A stretch of DNA of 64,000 bases, taken from assembly GCA_041394145.1 (NCBI GenBank), contig JAWKIW010000019.1, forward strand, positions 45,551 through 109,550. The letters run 5' to 3'. Position 1 is the stretch's first letter. Every line of letters starts with the position of its first letter. Below, piece after piece: positions 34,925-43,774 of this stretch. The translations under genes were made by a program, and so were the position numbers. The notes beneath the pieces were generated by a model, which searched no databases, was not told the origin of the DNA, and worked only from the letters and a program-made list of their open reading frames with translations. The DNA is from JAWKIW01 sp041394145. Its GTDB lineage: Bacteria > Actinomycetota > Acidimicrobiia > Acidimicrobiales > Acidimicrobilacustridaceae.

Positions 34925-36462
34925 AGGAGTCCCGGTACAACATCTGGGTCGAGCGACCCGACGGGGCCTACGTCTACAACGGCGTCACCGGCACGCTGCT
35001 GCGGGTCCCCCTGGAGCAGCGGGCCGCCCTCGGGCGCCTCGTCGCCGGCGAACGGGATCACGGCCTGACGGCCGGCACGGCGGACAAGCTGGTGCAGGGG
35101 CGGATGATCGTGGCCGATGCCGCCGACGAGCTCGACCTGCTCCGGGCCCGCTACGAGGCCTCCCGCCACGACCGCTCGAGCTTCGCGCTCACCATCGTCA
35201 CGAGCCTCGGGTGCAACTTCGACTGCCCCTACTGCTTCGAGGCGAAGCACCCGTCGATCCTGTCGCCGGCGGTGGAGGCCTCCGTGCTGCAGGTGCTCGA
35301 CGACCAGCTGCCCCACATCGAGGAGTTCTCCGTCACCTGGTTCGGCGGCGAGCCGCTCGTCGGCAAGCGGCCGCTGCTGTCGCTGTCGGACGCGTTCATC
35401 GATCGCTGTGACGCCGCCGGCGTCGGCTACAGCGCGTCGATCAGCACGAACGGCTACCTGCTGACCGAGCAGACGTGTCGCGAGCTCGCTGATCGTCGCG
35501 TCGAGTCCGCCCAGGTGGGCCTGGACGGACCCCCCGAGGTCCACGACCGGATGCGACCCCTGACGTCGGGCGGCGGGAGCTTCTGGCGCATCGTCGAGAA
35601 CCTGCACCACGCGGTCGAGCACCTCGACGTCGCCGTGCGGGTCAACCTCGACACGACCAACGTCGATGCCGTCGGCGAGCTGCTGCGCATCCTCGCCGAC
35701 GAGGGTCTGGCCGGGAAGCTCGGCGTGTACCCGGGCCACATCGTCGGGGTGACCGAGAACGCCGTCGCACCCTCGGCGACCTACCGGGACGGGCACACCT
35801 GCTTCACCCCGGCCGAGTTCGCCAGAGCCTCGCTCGAGTTCGCCCGGCTGGCGAACGAGCACGGCTTCGGGCTCACCCCGCTCCCCACGTCCACGGGCAC
35901 GCCGTGCACCGCGGTGCGGGCCAACGAGCTGATCGTCGGCAGCGACGGCGAGCTCTACAAGTGCTGAGACTCGGTCGGCAACCGCGTCGAGGCCATCGGC
36001 CACATCGACGACTACCAGAACCTCAACGGCCGGCTGCGTCGATGGCTGGCCTACGACCCCTTCGCGAACGACGAGTGCCGCAGCTGCATCGCCCTGCCGG
36101 TCTGCATGGGCGGCTGCGCGCACCATGCGATGGACATCAACCAGTACGAGGACCGCTGCGGCACGTTCCGGTTCAACTACCAGGAGCAGGTGGAGGGCTA
36201 CGTCAGCGCTCGGCGCGACGTCGGCGAGGCCGTGGCCGTCGGTCCGCCCCGACGCCGCGATCGGCGCGAGCCGTCGGTGGCGGCCGATCCGGCGTCGCGA
36301 CCGACGCCGGCCTCGGCGACCGAACCATCGTCCGACGGCGCGACGACGTGCACCACCAGGCACTGGGTGTTGCCGAACCGGCGCATCCCGCGACGCTCGG
36401 CATCGGGGAAGTCGCACGGCGCGGCGTCGACGGCGACGACCTCGGGGGCTGCGACCTCATAG
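34921..36462 (+). CDS. Radical SAM/SPASM peptide maturase 2, with in-frame TGA
   Basis: Starts at a GTG overlapping the peptide 3 stop. Same layout as maturase 1: ESRYNIWVE N terminus, radical SAM C98, C102, C105 (CNFDCPYC), FGGEPL, GLDGPPEVHDRMR. Codon 349 (35965-35967) is TGA where maturase 1 has Trp (LYKC-W-DSVGN). The frame then continues unbroken through the SPASM cysteines (DECRSCIALPVCMGGCAHH, EDRCGTF) to a TAG at 36460-36462. Truncation at the TGA would remove the auxiliary-cluster domain. The real end is probably near 36210, since the last ~80 codons overlap the convergent reductase gene. One G-to-A change explains the stop; error or true nonsense mutation cannot be separated. Confidence 0.82.
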
Positions 36463-36815
36463 GTGTGCCCCTCGTGGACGAGGGTCGCAGCCCCGGCCGC
36501 CAGCACGTTGCGGACCCAGTCGGGCCGGGTCCCGTACGGCAGCACGATCGCGAACCCGTCGTCGGTCGGGAACGGGACCACCGGGGTCGCGTAGGGCGCG
36601 CCCGACCGGCGCCCCCGGTGGTGGACCACGCCGGCGTAGGCACCCGGCGTGCCGGCGGTGCGCATCTGGCGGGGGTTGACCACCCGCCGGTTGATCCGGC
36701 GTTGGAGGTCGAGGATCGGCCCCACCTTGGTGCGCATCCCCCAGAACCACACCCCACCGACGACCGCCAGGACCGCCACGACCGCGGCGACCACGAGACC
36801 CACACGACCAGGCAT
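36198..36815 (-). CDS. Ddn-like deazaflavin (F420)-dependent nitroreductase family protein
   Basis: 205 residues. One N-terminal membrane segment (VGLVVAAVVAVLAVVGGVWFW), then the split-barrel Ddn/DUF385 core: INRRVVNPRQMRTAGTPGAYAGVVHHRGRRSGAPYATPVVPFPTDDGFAIVLPYG..DWVRNVLAAGAATLVHEGHTYEV. The strand order and GRRSG..YATPV motif match F420-binding members. GAGGAGGTGCGCGCCG precedes the ATG at 36815. Its 3' end overlaps the extended radical SAM frame, so one of the two genes is probably shorter than read. F420 use is consistent with an actinobacterium. Confidence 0.83.
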   Translation of the reverse strand: MPGRVGLVVAAVVAVLAVVGGVWFWGMRTKVGPILDLQRRINRRVVNPRQMRTAGTPGAYAGVVHHRGRRSGAPYATPVVPFPTDDGFAIVLPYGTRPDWVRNVLAAGAATLVHEGHTYEVAAPEVVAVDAAPCDFPDAERRGMRRFGNTQCLVVHVVAPSDDGSVAEAGVGRDAGSAATDGSRRSRRRGGPTATASPTSRRALT

Positions 36816-37023
36816 CGGCGCGCACCTCCTCGGCGGGCCGCAGCCGGTCGGGCCGGCCACCGGCCCCGCGAGTCCAGTGAACGCCTCGCCGAGATCCGTG
36901 TCGAGGGCCCGAGGGCCCCGATGGTGGGACGGACCGAACTCGGTTCCGTCGCCGCACGGGGATGGACTAGCCAGGAGCCCCGGCGGCCACCGACGCACCC
37001 CGCGTCGGGACCGCGCACCGACC

Positions 37024-38361
37024 ATGTGGCAGGCCCTGCGCTCCTCTCGCGACTTCCGGCTCCTCGTCATCGGCGAGCTGGTCAGCCGCGCCGGGACCGC
37101 CGCCAGCTTCGTGGCGGTGTGGGCGGTGGCGGTGTACGAGCTCGGCGTCGGCCCGGTCGGCCTCAGCGTGCTGGCGTTGTGCAACACCCTGCCTCGGGTG
37201 CTCACCAGCGCCATCGCCGGCCGACTCGTCGACCGCTACGACCCGAGGGCGGTGCTGCTGGTGGCCAACGTCGTGGGCGCGCTCGGCAGCGTGCTGCAGT
37301 GGGCGAGCCCCAACGCCGTGCTGTTCGGGCTGGCCACACTCGTCGCCGGCGCCAGCTTCGGTGCGTTCCTGCCGGCCATGCAGTCCATGAGCCCGCGGGT
37401 GGTCGAGGACCGCGAGCTGCACGGAGCCAACGCGCTGCTCGAGCTGACCTGGCAGATCGGCTTCATCGTCGGTCCGTTGGCGGGCGTGGCCGCCATCGCG
37501 GTCGGGGGCAACCGCGGCCCGCTGCTGTTCGACGCCGCCACGTTCGTGGTGGGCGTCGGCTGCCTGCTGCCCGTTCGGCTGCTGCCCGTGCGCGACCACG
37601 TGTCGGGCCGGTTCGCCGACTCCCCCGGCGACGACCTCGCCGGGGTCGACGCCACCGGGCGGTCCGGCCCCGAGGCCGCCGCGGCAGACCCGACGTCCCC
37701 GGTCGGCGCGGCGGCCGGAGCCGACGGCGAGCCCGGCCGCGGCTTCGTCGCCAACCTGCGCTACGCGTGGTCGGTGCCGGTGGCCCGGTTCGTGCTCCTG
37801 CTCAACACGGGCAGCTGGCTCGGCATCGCGTTCTTCATCGTGCTCGAGCCGCTGTACGTGGCCGACGTGCTCGGCGCCGGACCCGAGGTGCTCGGCCTGC
37901 TGCAGACGGCGTTCGGCCTCGGTGCCATCGCCGGCGCCGCCGTCGCCGCACGCCTCGAGGCCCGGGTCGGTCCCCGCCTGCTCGCCGCCACGATGGTGCT
38001 GTGCGGTGGCGGCATGATCGGCTACACGGTGAGCGACGTGGTCGGCGTGGCGGCTGCCGGCGTCACGGTGTGGGGCGTCGGCATCGGCCTGTGGGCGCCG
38101 GTCAGCCGCACGATGATCCAACGGGGCGTGCCGATGGCGAACCACGGTCGGGTCAACGGCGTGATGTCGACGCTGCAGAGCGCGCTGGAGGTGCTGCCGG
38201 TGCTGGCCGCCGGCCAGCTGGCCGTGCTGGTCGGCATCCAGGCGACGCTCATCGCCGCCGGCCTCTCCACCCTCGCCCTGGCGGTGTGGGGTCTCCGGCG
38301 GTCGCGCACCGTCGGTGTCCCGCTCGTGGCGGCCGACACCGTCGTCCCCCGGTGGCACTGA
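37024..38361 (+). CDS. MFS transporter, enterobactin-exporter-like (MFS_3)
   Basis: 445 residues, about 12 membrane helices in two halves joined by a hydrophilic Asp/Gly/Ala-rich loop (residues about 200-235). Begins MWQALRSSRDFRLLVIGELVSRAGTAASFVAVWAV, typical of the EntS/MFS_3 group of drug and siderophore exporters; LGANALLELTWQIGFIVGPLAG-type motif C is present. Next to the peptide locus but divergent in function and after a convergent gene, so a link to peptide export is only possible, not supported. Confidence 0.88.
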   Translation: MWQALRSSRDFRLLVIGELVSRAGTAASFVAVWAVAVYELGVGPVGLSVLALCNTLPRVLTSAIAGRLVDRYDPRAVLLVANVVGALGSVLQWASPNAVLFGLATLVAGASFGAFLPAMQSMSPRVVEDRELHGANALLELTWQIGFIVGPLAGVAAIAVGGNRGPLLFDAATFVVGVGCLLPVRLLPVRDHVSGRFADSPGDDLAGVDATGRSGPEAAAADPTSPVGAAAGADGEPGRGFVANLRYAWSVPVARFVLLLNTGSWLGIAFFIVLEPLYVADVLGAGPEVLGLLQTAFGLGAIAGAAVAARLEARVGPRLLAATMVLCGGGMIGYTVSDVVGVAAAGVTVWGVGIGLWAPVSRTMIQRGVPMANHGRVNGVMSTLQSALEVLPVLAAGQLAVLVGIQATLIAAGLSTLALAVWGLRRSRTVGVPLVAADTVVPRWH

Positions 38362-38402
38362 GCGCGTCGGCGTGCCCGCTCCGACCCGACCCTGGGGCCG
38401 GG

Positions 38403-38422
38403 GGCCGGTCACGAGGCCGGCC
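38403..38422. terminator. Hairpin GGCCGG-N8-CCGGCC between convergent genes
   Basis: Perfect 6-bp stem in the 64 bp between the MFS and heparinase-like stops. There is no T tract, so intrinsic termination is uncertain. Confidence 0.3.
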
Positions 38423-38425
38423 GCG

Positions 38426-40536
38426 TCATCCCGTGAACGCGGGGGTGAGCGCGGGGCCGCCGGCGGCGGCGCGCTCGGCCCCGGGCGCGGCCGGCGCAGC
38501 CGGCGTGGCGGGGCCAGGGTCGCTGCCGATGCCCTTGCACGGGTTCGGTGCGGCTGCGGCCGTGGCCGGCGGACGATCGACCGAGGCGAGCGGCGGGCCG
38601 GGGACCTGCCACTGGTCGAGCGGGGTCAGCACGTCGTCGGCGGGACCGTTGCCGTCGTCGAAGACCACCGCAAACGACGTCGCCCCGCTGGCGGTGGCGT
38701 GGACGGTCAGCCGCTGGATCCCGATGTTCGGCGTGTTGGTGGCCGCGGGTGATGTCGGCAGCGGCGCCGCCGCCTCGACGGAGAACCCGGCGCCGGGCAG
38801 CCCCAGCAGGGTGGCGCGCACGGTCTTGCCGTTCTGGGTGAGGACGGCGGTCCGGTGGTCGGCGGAGAGCGCGATGGCGGCACGCGTGTGGACGAACCAC
38901 CACAGGTCGGTCGGACCGCCGAGCTCCAGCTCGTCCTGCACGACGACGCGGGTGCGGCCGGCGAACAGGCCCACACCCCGCCGCGCCGGCGTCCCGCGGT
39001 AGGCGCCGGTCAGGTCGGTGATCGTGAACGCACCCCGCTCGCCGAGCGGAAGCGGGTCACGACCGAGGTGGCGTAGGGATCCTGGTCCTCGCAGGCGTCC
39101 GGGTCGAGCACGAGCGTGTTGTGGCCCTCGGCCCGGCTCCGGTAGTAGGTCCATCGACGGCCGCCGGCCTGCTGCTCCCAGTAGCCCGCGACGTTGTAGT
39201 CCTCCCGGCCGAGGTCGATCGCCCACCGCTCCCCCTTGGCCTCGAGCACGAAGGAGCCGGCATCGAGCTGGTTGTGGTTGAACGACGGTCGTCCACCCTT
39301 GGCGCCGACCCACCAACCGGTCGGATCGCTCCACGACTGGCGCAGCGACGCCACGTCGACGCCCTCGAACAGCCGGTCGAGGGCGGGGGCGGGAGCGCTG
39401 CCGCCCGCCGGCCGGTACCACACGACGTCCAGCGCCGCCGGCTCGGCGTGCGCCAGCTGGTAGTCGCGGTAGTCGGGCCGGGAGAAGCGCTGGGCGAGCC
39501 AGAACAGGATGGGCACCGACGGGGCGAACCGGGGCTCACCGTCGTCGGCCCAGTTGAAGCGCTGACCGCTGGGCCCGGTCAGCTGGATCGGCACGTCGCC
39601 GGTGCGGTCCAACCCCTCCACCGCCGACAGGCCGAAGTCGGTGCCCAGGGCGGTCTGCAACCCCGTGAGCACGTAGCCGGTGTACTCGGTCGCGTACTCC
39701 CAGTACGACACGCCTTCGGGCCACCCGCCGTCGGGCGCGTAGTGGGCGAGCGCGGCGGGCAGGCGGGTGAGCGCCTCGTGGGCGTCGTAGGACGCGAGTG
39801 CCGGCTCGACGTCGCCGACGGCGAGCGCACCCATGGTGATGCCCCCGTTGACCACGTTGTTCCAGTTGTGGTCGACAGCGGTCCAGTAGGACGTGAGCAG
39901 CGGGGCCACCCCGGCGTAGGCGTCTCGCGCCGGTCCCAGGCCCTTGGCGGCGATGGCCTGCTCGACGCTGGTCCGCTGCGAGGGCGTGAGCGCGTCGTAC
40001 AGCCAGTCGTAGCCGATGGCCACCGCGTGGGTCATCTCGGCGGTGTCGAGGAAGTGGACCGGGTTCCAGTCGGGGAAGGCGGTGACCGCGGCCAGCTCCT
40101 GCCATCCCCGGGCCGCGACCTGCGGGTCGCCGTCCACCAGCCAGACCAGGCCGAGGTCGTAGAGCCGGCGGACGGCGGCTCGGGAGGTCTCGAGCAGGCG
40201 GAACCCGTCGGGCTTGGTGTAGGTCAGTGGCGGTTCGCCCAGCAGGGCCAGGGCGCGGGCCTTCACCGCGTCGTACATGGCGTGCGAGGTGGGGTCGGTC
40301 ACGATCCGCTGACGGAGCTCGTCCACGGCCTCGGGCGTGAGGATCAGCCGGGGATGCCCGGCGCGCAGCCCGGCCAGGACGGCCCCGGCGTCGGGCAGCG
40401 CCAGCGCGCCACGACCGCCGCCCTCCGGTGCGCCCGCCGACCGGGCCTCCGCACGGCCCGTGGCCACGACCAGGCCGGCGAGCAGCGCGGTGACGACGAC
40501 GCAGGACGCCACCGCCCGGCGACCGATCCCGTGCAT
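38426..40536 (-). CDS. Heparinase II/III-like secreted polysaccharide lyase, one frameshift
   Basis: About 703 residues. N-terminal signal peptide (RRAVASCVVVTALLAGLVVATGRAEA), an alpha-helical toroid domain (residues about 60-350; DHNWNNVVNGGITMGALA, GGWPEGVSYWEYATEYTGYVL), then the beta-sandwich heparinase II/III domain with HNQLDAGSFVLEAKGERWAIDLG, the Asn/His/Asp-containing core motif of PF07940. The frame changes near 39045, after VVTRFR, and continues GAFTITDLTGAYRGTPARRGVG to an Ala/Pro-rich C terminus ending at 38426. GGGGGACGAG precedes the ATG. Probably acts on an acidic polysaccharide outside the cell. Confidence 0.83.
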
Positions 40537-40776
40537 CTCGTCCCCCGTTCCCGTCCGCCGTGCGGCACCGCCCGTTCCGTCCGATGTCGCCCCGCCATCC
40601 TGCCCCACCCGACGCTCGGTCGGCACCGCGACTGCGGGCGACCGCGAGCCGCCCGATCCCGACATCTCGACGTGCCGTGGTCACGGTCGTGGTCGGCCTC
40701 GGGGGCATGTCCGACGTCGCCCTCGCCAACCGCTCCCCTAGCCTGGCGGCCACAGGGACCACCGCCGGGGGGCACG

Positions 40777-41973
40777 ATGACGGGCAACCACGAACCGGTC
40801 ACCGACTGGGCGACCGACTTCGACCACACCGACCTGCGATGGGCGGCCGACCCGTTCCCGATCTGGGACGAGCTGCGCCGGGAGTGCCCCGTCGCCCACA
40901 GCGACCGCTACGGCGGCGTCTGGCTGCCCACGCGCCACGAGGACGTGGCGGCCATCGCCTACGACACCGAGCACTTCAGCTCGAGCGGCATCATCGTGAG
41001 CGACGAGCCGCAGATCTTCGGCCCGCCGGTGGGCATGGCACCGCCGATCACCAGCGATCCCCCCTTCCACGCCGAGGCCCGTCGCCTGATCCTGCAAGCG
41101 CTGGGCCCGAAGGCCGTCGCCCGGCTCGAGCCCATCACCCGGGCGTGGTGCGAGGAGCTGCTGGACCGCGTCGACGGGCAGCCCGTGATCGACGCCGCCG
41201 CCGAGTACGCGGAGAACATCCCGGGGCGCATCGTGTGCCACATCCTCGGCTTCCCACCCGACGACGCGGACCTGCTCAAGGACTACATCCAGCTGGAGCT
41301 CGTCGACCTGCCCTTCATGGAGCGGCCGATGCCCCGGGTGATGATGTTCGAGTACCTGCGCGACCAGATCATGGACCACGTGGCCAACCCGCGCGACGAC
41401 CTGACCTCGCACCTGCTGGCCTCGACCCTCGACGGGGAGCCGCTCGAGCTCACCCACGTCGGCGGGACGATGGCACTGCTGATCATCGCCGGGATCGACA
41501 CCACCTGGAGCTCCATCGGTGCTGCGCTCTGGCACCTGGCGCAGCGGCCGGCCGACCGCGACCGCCTGCGCGACGAGCCCGACCTCATGCCCGTCGCCAT
41601 CGAGGAGCTGCTGCGCGCCTACGCACCGGTCACGATGGCCCGGAAGGTGGTCGAGGAGGTCGAGATAGGCGGGTGCCCGATGAAGCCCGGCGAGTGGGTG
41701 CTGCTCCCGTTCCCCGCCGCCAACCGCGACCCCGACCACTTCGACCGCGCCGACGAGGTCGTCCTCGATCGGGCCGAGAACCGCCACGCCACCTTCGGGC
41801 TCGGCATCCACCGCTGTGCCGGCTCGAACCTGGCCCGCATGGAGATGCGCGTCGCCATCGAGACCTGGTTGGACCGCTACCCCGAGTTCAGCCTCGACGA
41901 CCCCGACGCCGTGCGCTGGGCCGGGGGGCAGGTGCGCGGCCCTCGCGTGCTGCCCATCCGCGTCAGCGCCTAG
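40777..41973 (+). CDS. Cytochrome P450
   Basis: 398 residues, soluble bacterial class I size. I-helix oxygen-activation motif AGIDTTWSS, K-helix EELLR (ExxR) and haem-binding FGLGIHRCAGSNLAR with the thiolate Cys. GGGGGGCACG precedes the ATG at 40777; the long in-frame extension upstream is antisense to the heparinase gene and is rejected. Ferredoxin or reductase partners are not adjacent. Similar P450s hydroxylate terpenes, sterols or fatty acids; the substrate is unknown. Confidence 0.95.
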   Translation: MTGNHEPVTDWATDFDHTDLRWAADPFPIWDELRRECPVAHSDRYGGVWLPTRHEDVAAIAYDTEHFSSSGIIVSDEPQIFGPPVGMAPPITSDPPFHAEARRLILQALGPKAVARLEPITRAWCEELLDRVDGQPVIDAAAEYAENIPGRIVCHILGFPPDDADLLKDYIQLELVDLPFMERPMPRVMMFEYLRDQIMDHVANPRDDLTSHLLASTLDGEPLELTHVGGTMALLIIAGIDTTWSSIGAALWHLAQRPADRDRLRDEPDLMPVAIEELLRAYAPVTMARKVVEEVEIGGCPMKPGEWVLLPFPAANRDPDHFDRADEVVLDRAENRHATFGLGIHRCAGSNLARMEMRVAIETWLDRYPEFSLDDPDAVRWAGGQVRGPRVLPIRVSA

Positions 41974-42095
41974 GAGCCGCCGGTCGCGACCCGGCCGGCC
42001 GGGTGGCCGGTGGCCGGGTGGCCGGGTGGCCGCCCCGACGGTGCGATCCATGCCTCGGTAGTGTTGCCCGCGGCGGCGATGCCAGGGGGTGCGCC

Positions 42096-42701
42096 ATGTA
42101 CGGACCGGGGGCGCGAGAGCTCCAGGACGAGTTCGACTCGCGCCGGCTGGCGGATCGCCTGGTGGAGGTCACCCTGCACGCCGAGCTCGACGACGGCGAC
42201 GTCGCGCTCATCCGGGACCAGGCCGAGGTGTGGGTGGCCACCGTCGACGCCGACGGCTGGCCCGACGTCTCCTACAAGGGCGGCAACCCGGGCTTCGTCG
42301 AGGTCGTCGACCCGGGTGAGCTCCGCGTGCCGTTCTTCAACGGCAACGGCATGTGGCGCACGCTCGGCAACGTCCGCGACACCGGCCGGGTGGCGTTGCT
42401 GTTCGTCGATCGGGCACGTCCCTGGCGCGTGCGCGTGCACGGCACCGGCACCGTCCACACCGACGACGCCGCGACGGCGGGCTTCGTCGGCGCCGAGGCC
42501 GTCCTCGCGGTGCACGTCACCCGCGTCTTCCCCAACTGCGGCCGCTACATCCACCAGGACGGCGAGATCTCGCCGTACGTGCCCGAGGAGGGACGTCCGG
42601 CCCCGATCCCGGACTGGAAGCGCCTCCCCGTGCTCCGCGAGGTCCTCCCCGCGACGGATCCGGCCCGCAACCACCGGTCCGACGAGCCGCGGCACGAGTA
42701 G
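42096..42701 (+). CDS. Pyridoxamine 5'-phosphate oxidase-like flavin/F420-binding protein
   Basis: 201 residues, split-barrel fold: LIRDQAEVWVATVDADGWPDVSYKGGNPGFVEVVDPGELRVPFFNGNGMWRTLGNVRDTGRVALLF and WRVRVHGTGTV. The order matches the PNPOx-like general stress/MSMEG group that binds FMN or F420. A C-terminal tail with PNCGRYIHQDG and Pro/Arg-rich end is family-typical. CAGGGGGTGCGCC precedes the ATG at 42096. Upstream of the nitrilase by 58 bp; function unproven. Confidence 0.85.
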   Translation: MYGPGARELQDEFDSRRLADRLVEVTLHAELDDGDVALIRDQAEVWVATVDADGWPDVSYKGGNPGFVEVVDPGELRVPFFNGNGMWRTLGNVRDTGRVALLFVDRARPWRVRVHGTGTVHTDDAATAGFVGAEAVLAVHVTRVFPNCGRYIHQDGEISPYVPEEGRPAPIPDWKRLPVLREVLPATDPARNHRSDEPRHE

Positions 42702-42730
42702 CCGCCGAGGCGCGGTCCGTGATCCCACCA

Positions 42731-42746
42731 CGGGACGTAGGTCCCG
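42731..42746. promoter_or_regulatory. Inverted repeat CGGGAC-GTAG-GTCCCG before the nitrilase
   Basis: Perfect 6-bp arms, ending just before AAGGAGG. It could be an operator or an mRNA hairpin affecting ribosome access. Confidence 0.45.
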
Positions 42747-42759
42747 AAGGAGGTGCGCC

Positions 42760-43734
42760 ATGAGCAACGTCCGGGCGGCAGCCGTCCAGGCCACGCCGGT
42801 CTTCCTCGACCGCGAGGCGACCACCGACAAGGCGTGCCGCCTCGTTCGGGAAGCGGCGTCGGAGGGGGCCGGCCTCGTGGTGTTCCCGGAGGCGTTCATC
42901 CCGACCTACCCCGACTGGGTGTGGCGCCGGAAGCCCTGGGACGACGGTGCGGCGGACTGGTTCGGCCGGCTCGCCGACAACGCCGTGGTCGTTCCGGGCC
43001 CCACCACCGAGGTGATCGGCGCCGCCGCGCGGGACACCCGGGCGTACGTCGTCTGCGGCGTCGACGAGCTCGAGGAGCGCGGCGGGACCATCTACAACAC
43101 GCTGCTGTTCTTCGGGCCGGACGGCACGCTGCTCGGTCGTCACCGCAAGCTCATGCCGACCGGCGCCGAGCGGTTGGTGTGGGGGTTCGGCGACGGCTCC
43201 GGCCTGCGGGTGTACGACACACCCTTCGGCCGCCTCGGCGGACTGCTGTGCTGGGAGAACTACATGCCGCTCGCCCGGGCCGCCCTCTACGGGCTGGGCG
43301 TGGACGTCTACGTGGCCCCGACGTGGGACAACAGCGAGGAGTGGGTGGCGACCCTCCGCCACATCGCCAAGGAGGGGCGGTGCTGGGTCATCGGCGCCAC
43401 GCCATGCCTCCGCGGATCCGACGTGCCGGACGACATCCCCGGGCGAGATGAGATCTACGGCGGCGACGAGGACTGGATGTCACGGGGCAACACCACGATC
43501 GTCGCCCCCGGCGGGTCCATCGTGGCGGGCCCGCTCATCGGCGAAGAAGGGATCCTGTACGCCGATCTCGATCTCGACCGCGTCGTGCGGGCCAAGCGCC
43601 AGTTCGACCCCGTCGGCCACTACGCCCGTAGCGACGTCCTCCGCCTCGTCGTCGACACCACGCCGCGGCCGGCCGTGCACCACGTCGGCGACGGCGGCGC
43701 CGCCGACATCGGGACCGAGAACCGACCCGAGTGA
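42760..43734 (+). CDS. Nitrilase (carbon-nitrogen hydrolase family)
   Basis: 324 residues. The catalytic triad is visible: E44 (VFPEAFIPTYPDW), K130 (HRKLMPT) and C164 (LCWENYMPLAR). CWENYMPL is typical of true nitrilases (branch 1), which convert nitriles to acids and ammonia, rather than amidases. Likely forms a spiral homo-oligomer in the cytoplasm. AAGGAGGTGCGCC precedes the ATG. Follows the PNPOx-like gene after a short hairpin; both could be one transcript. Confidence 0.93.
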   Translation: MSNVRAAAVQATPVFLDREATTDKACRLVREAASEGAGLVVFPEAFIPTYPDWVWRRKPWDDGAADWFGRLADNAVVVPGPTTEVIGAAARDTRAYVVCGVDELEERGGTIYNTLLFFGPDGTLLGRHRKLMPTGAERLVWGFGDGSGLRVYDTPFGRLGGLLCWENYMPLARAALYGLGVDVYVAPTWDNSEEWVATLRHIAKEGRCWVIGATPCLRGSDVPDDIPGRDEIYGGDEDWMSRGNTTIVAPGGSIVAGPLIGEEGILYADLDLDRVVRAKRQFDPVGHYARSDVLRLVVDTTPRPAVHHVGDGGAADIGTENRPE

Positions 43735-43774
43735 CCAACCGGGACGGGTCGAGCCGGCCTGGTGGACTCGGCGC

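Noticed and set aside
35965..35990. Selenocysteine at the TGA of maturase 2
   Set aside because: The paralogue has Trp, not Cys, at the site, and no convincing bacterial SECIS hairpin follows.
35965..36462. Genome-wide reassignment of TGA to Trp
   Set aside because: TGA is used as stop in many overlapping gene pairs here (GTGA, ATGA, TGATG), and Trp is encoded by TGG elsewhere.
37024..38361. MFS protein as the peptide exporter of the RiPP locus
   Set aside because: Separated by a convergent gene and belongs to a small-molecule exporter group; the ABC exporter upstream of the peptides fits better.
39121..40776. 550-codon N-terminal extension of the cytochrome P450
   Set aside because: It is antisense to the heparinase-like gene; the P450 has a ribosome site and standard start at 40777.
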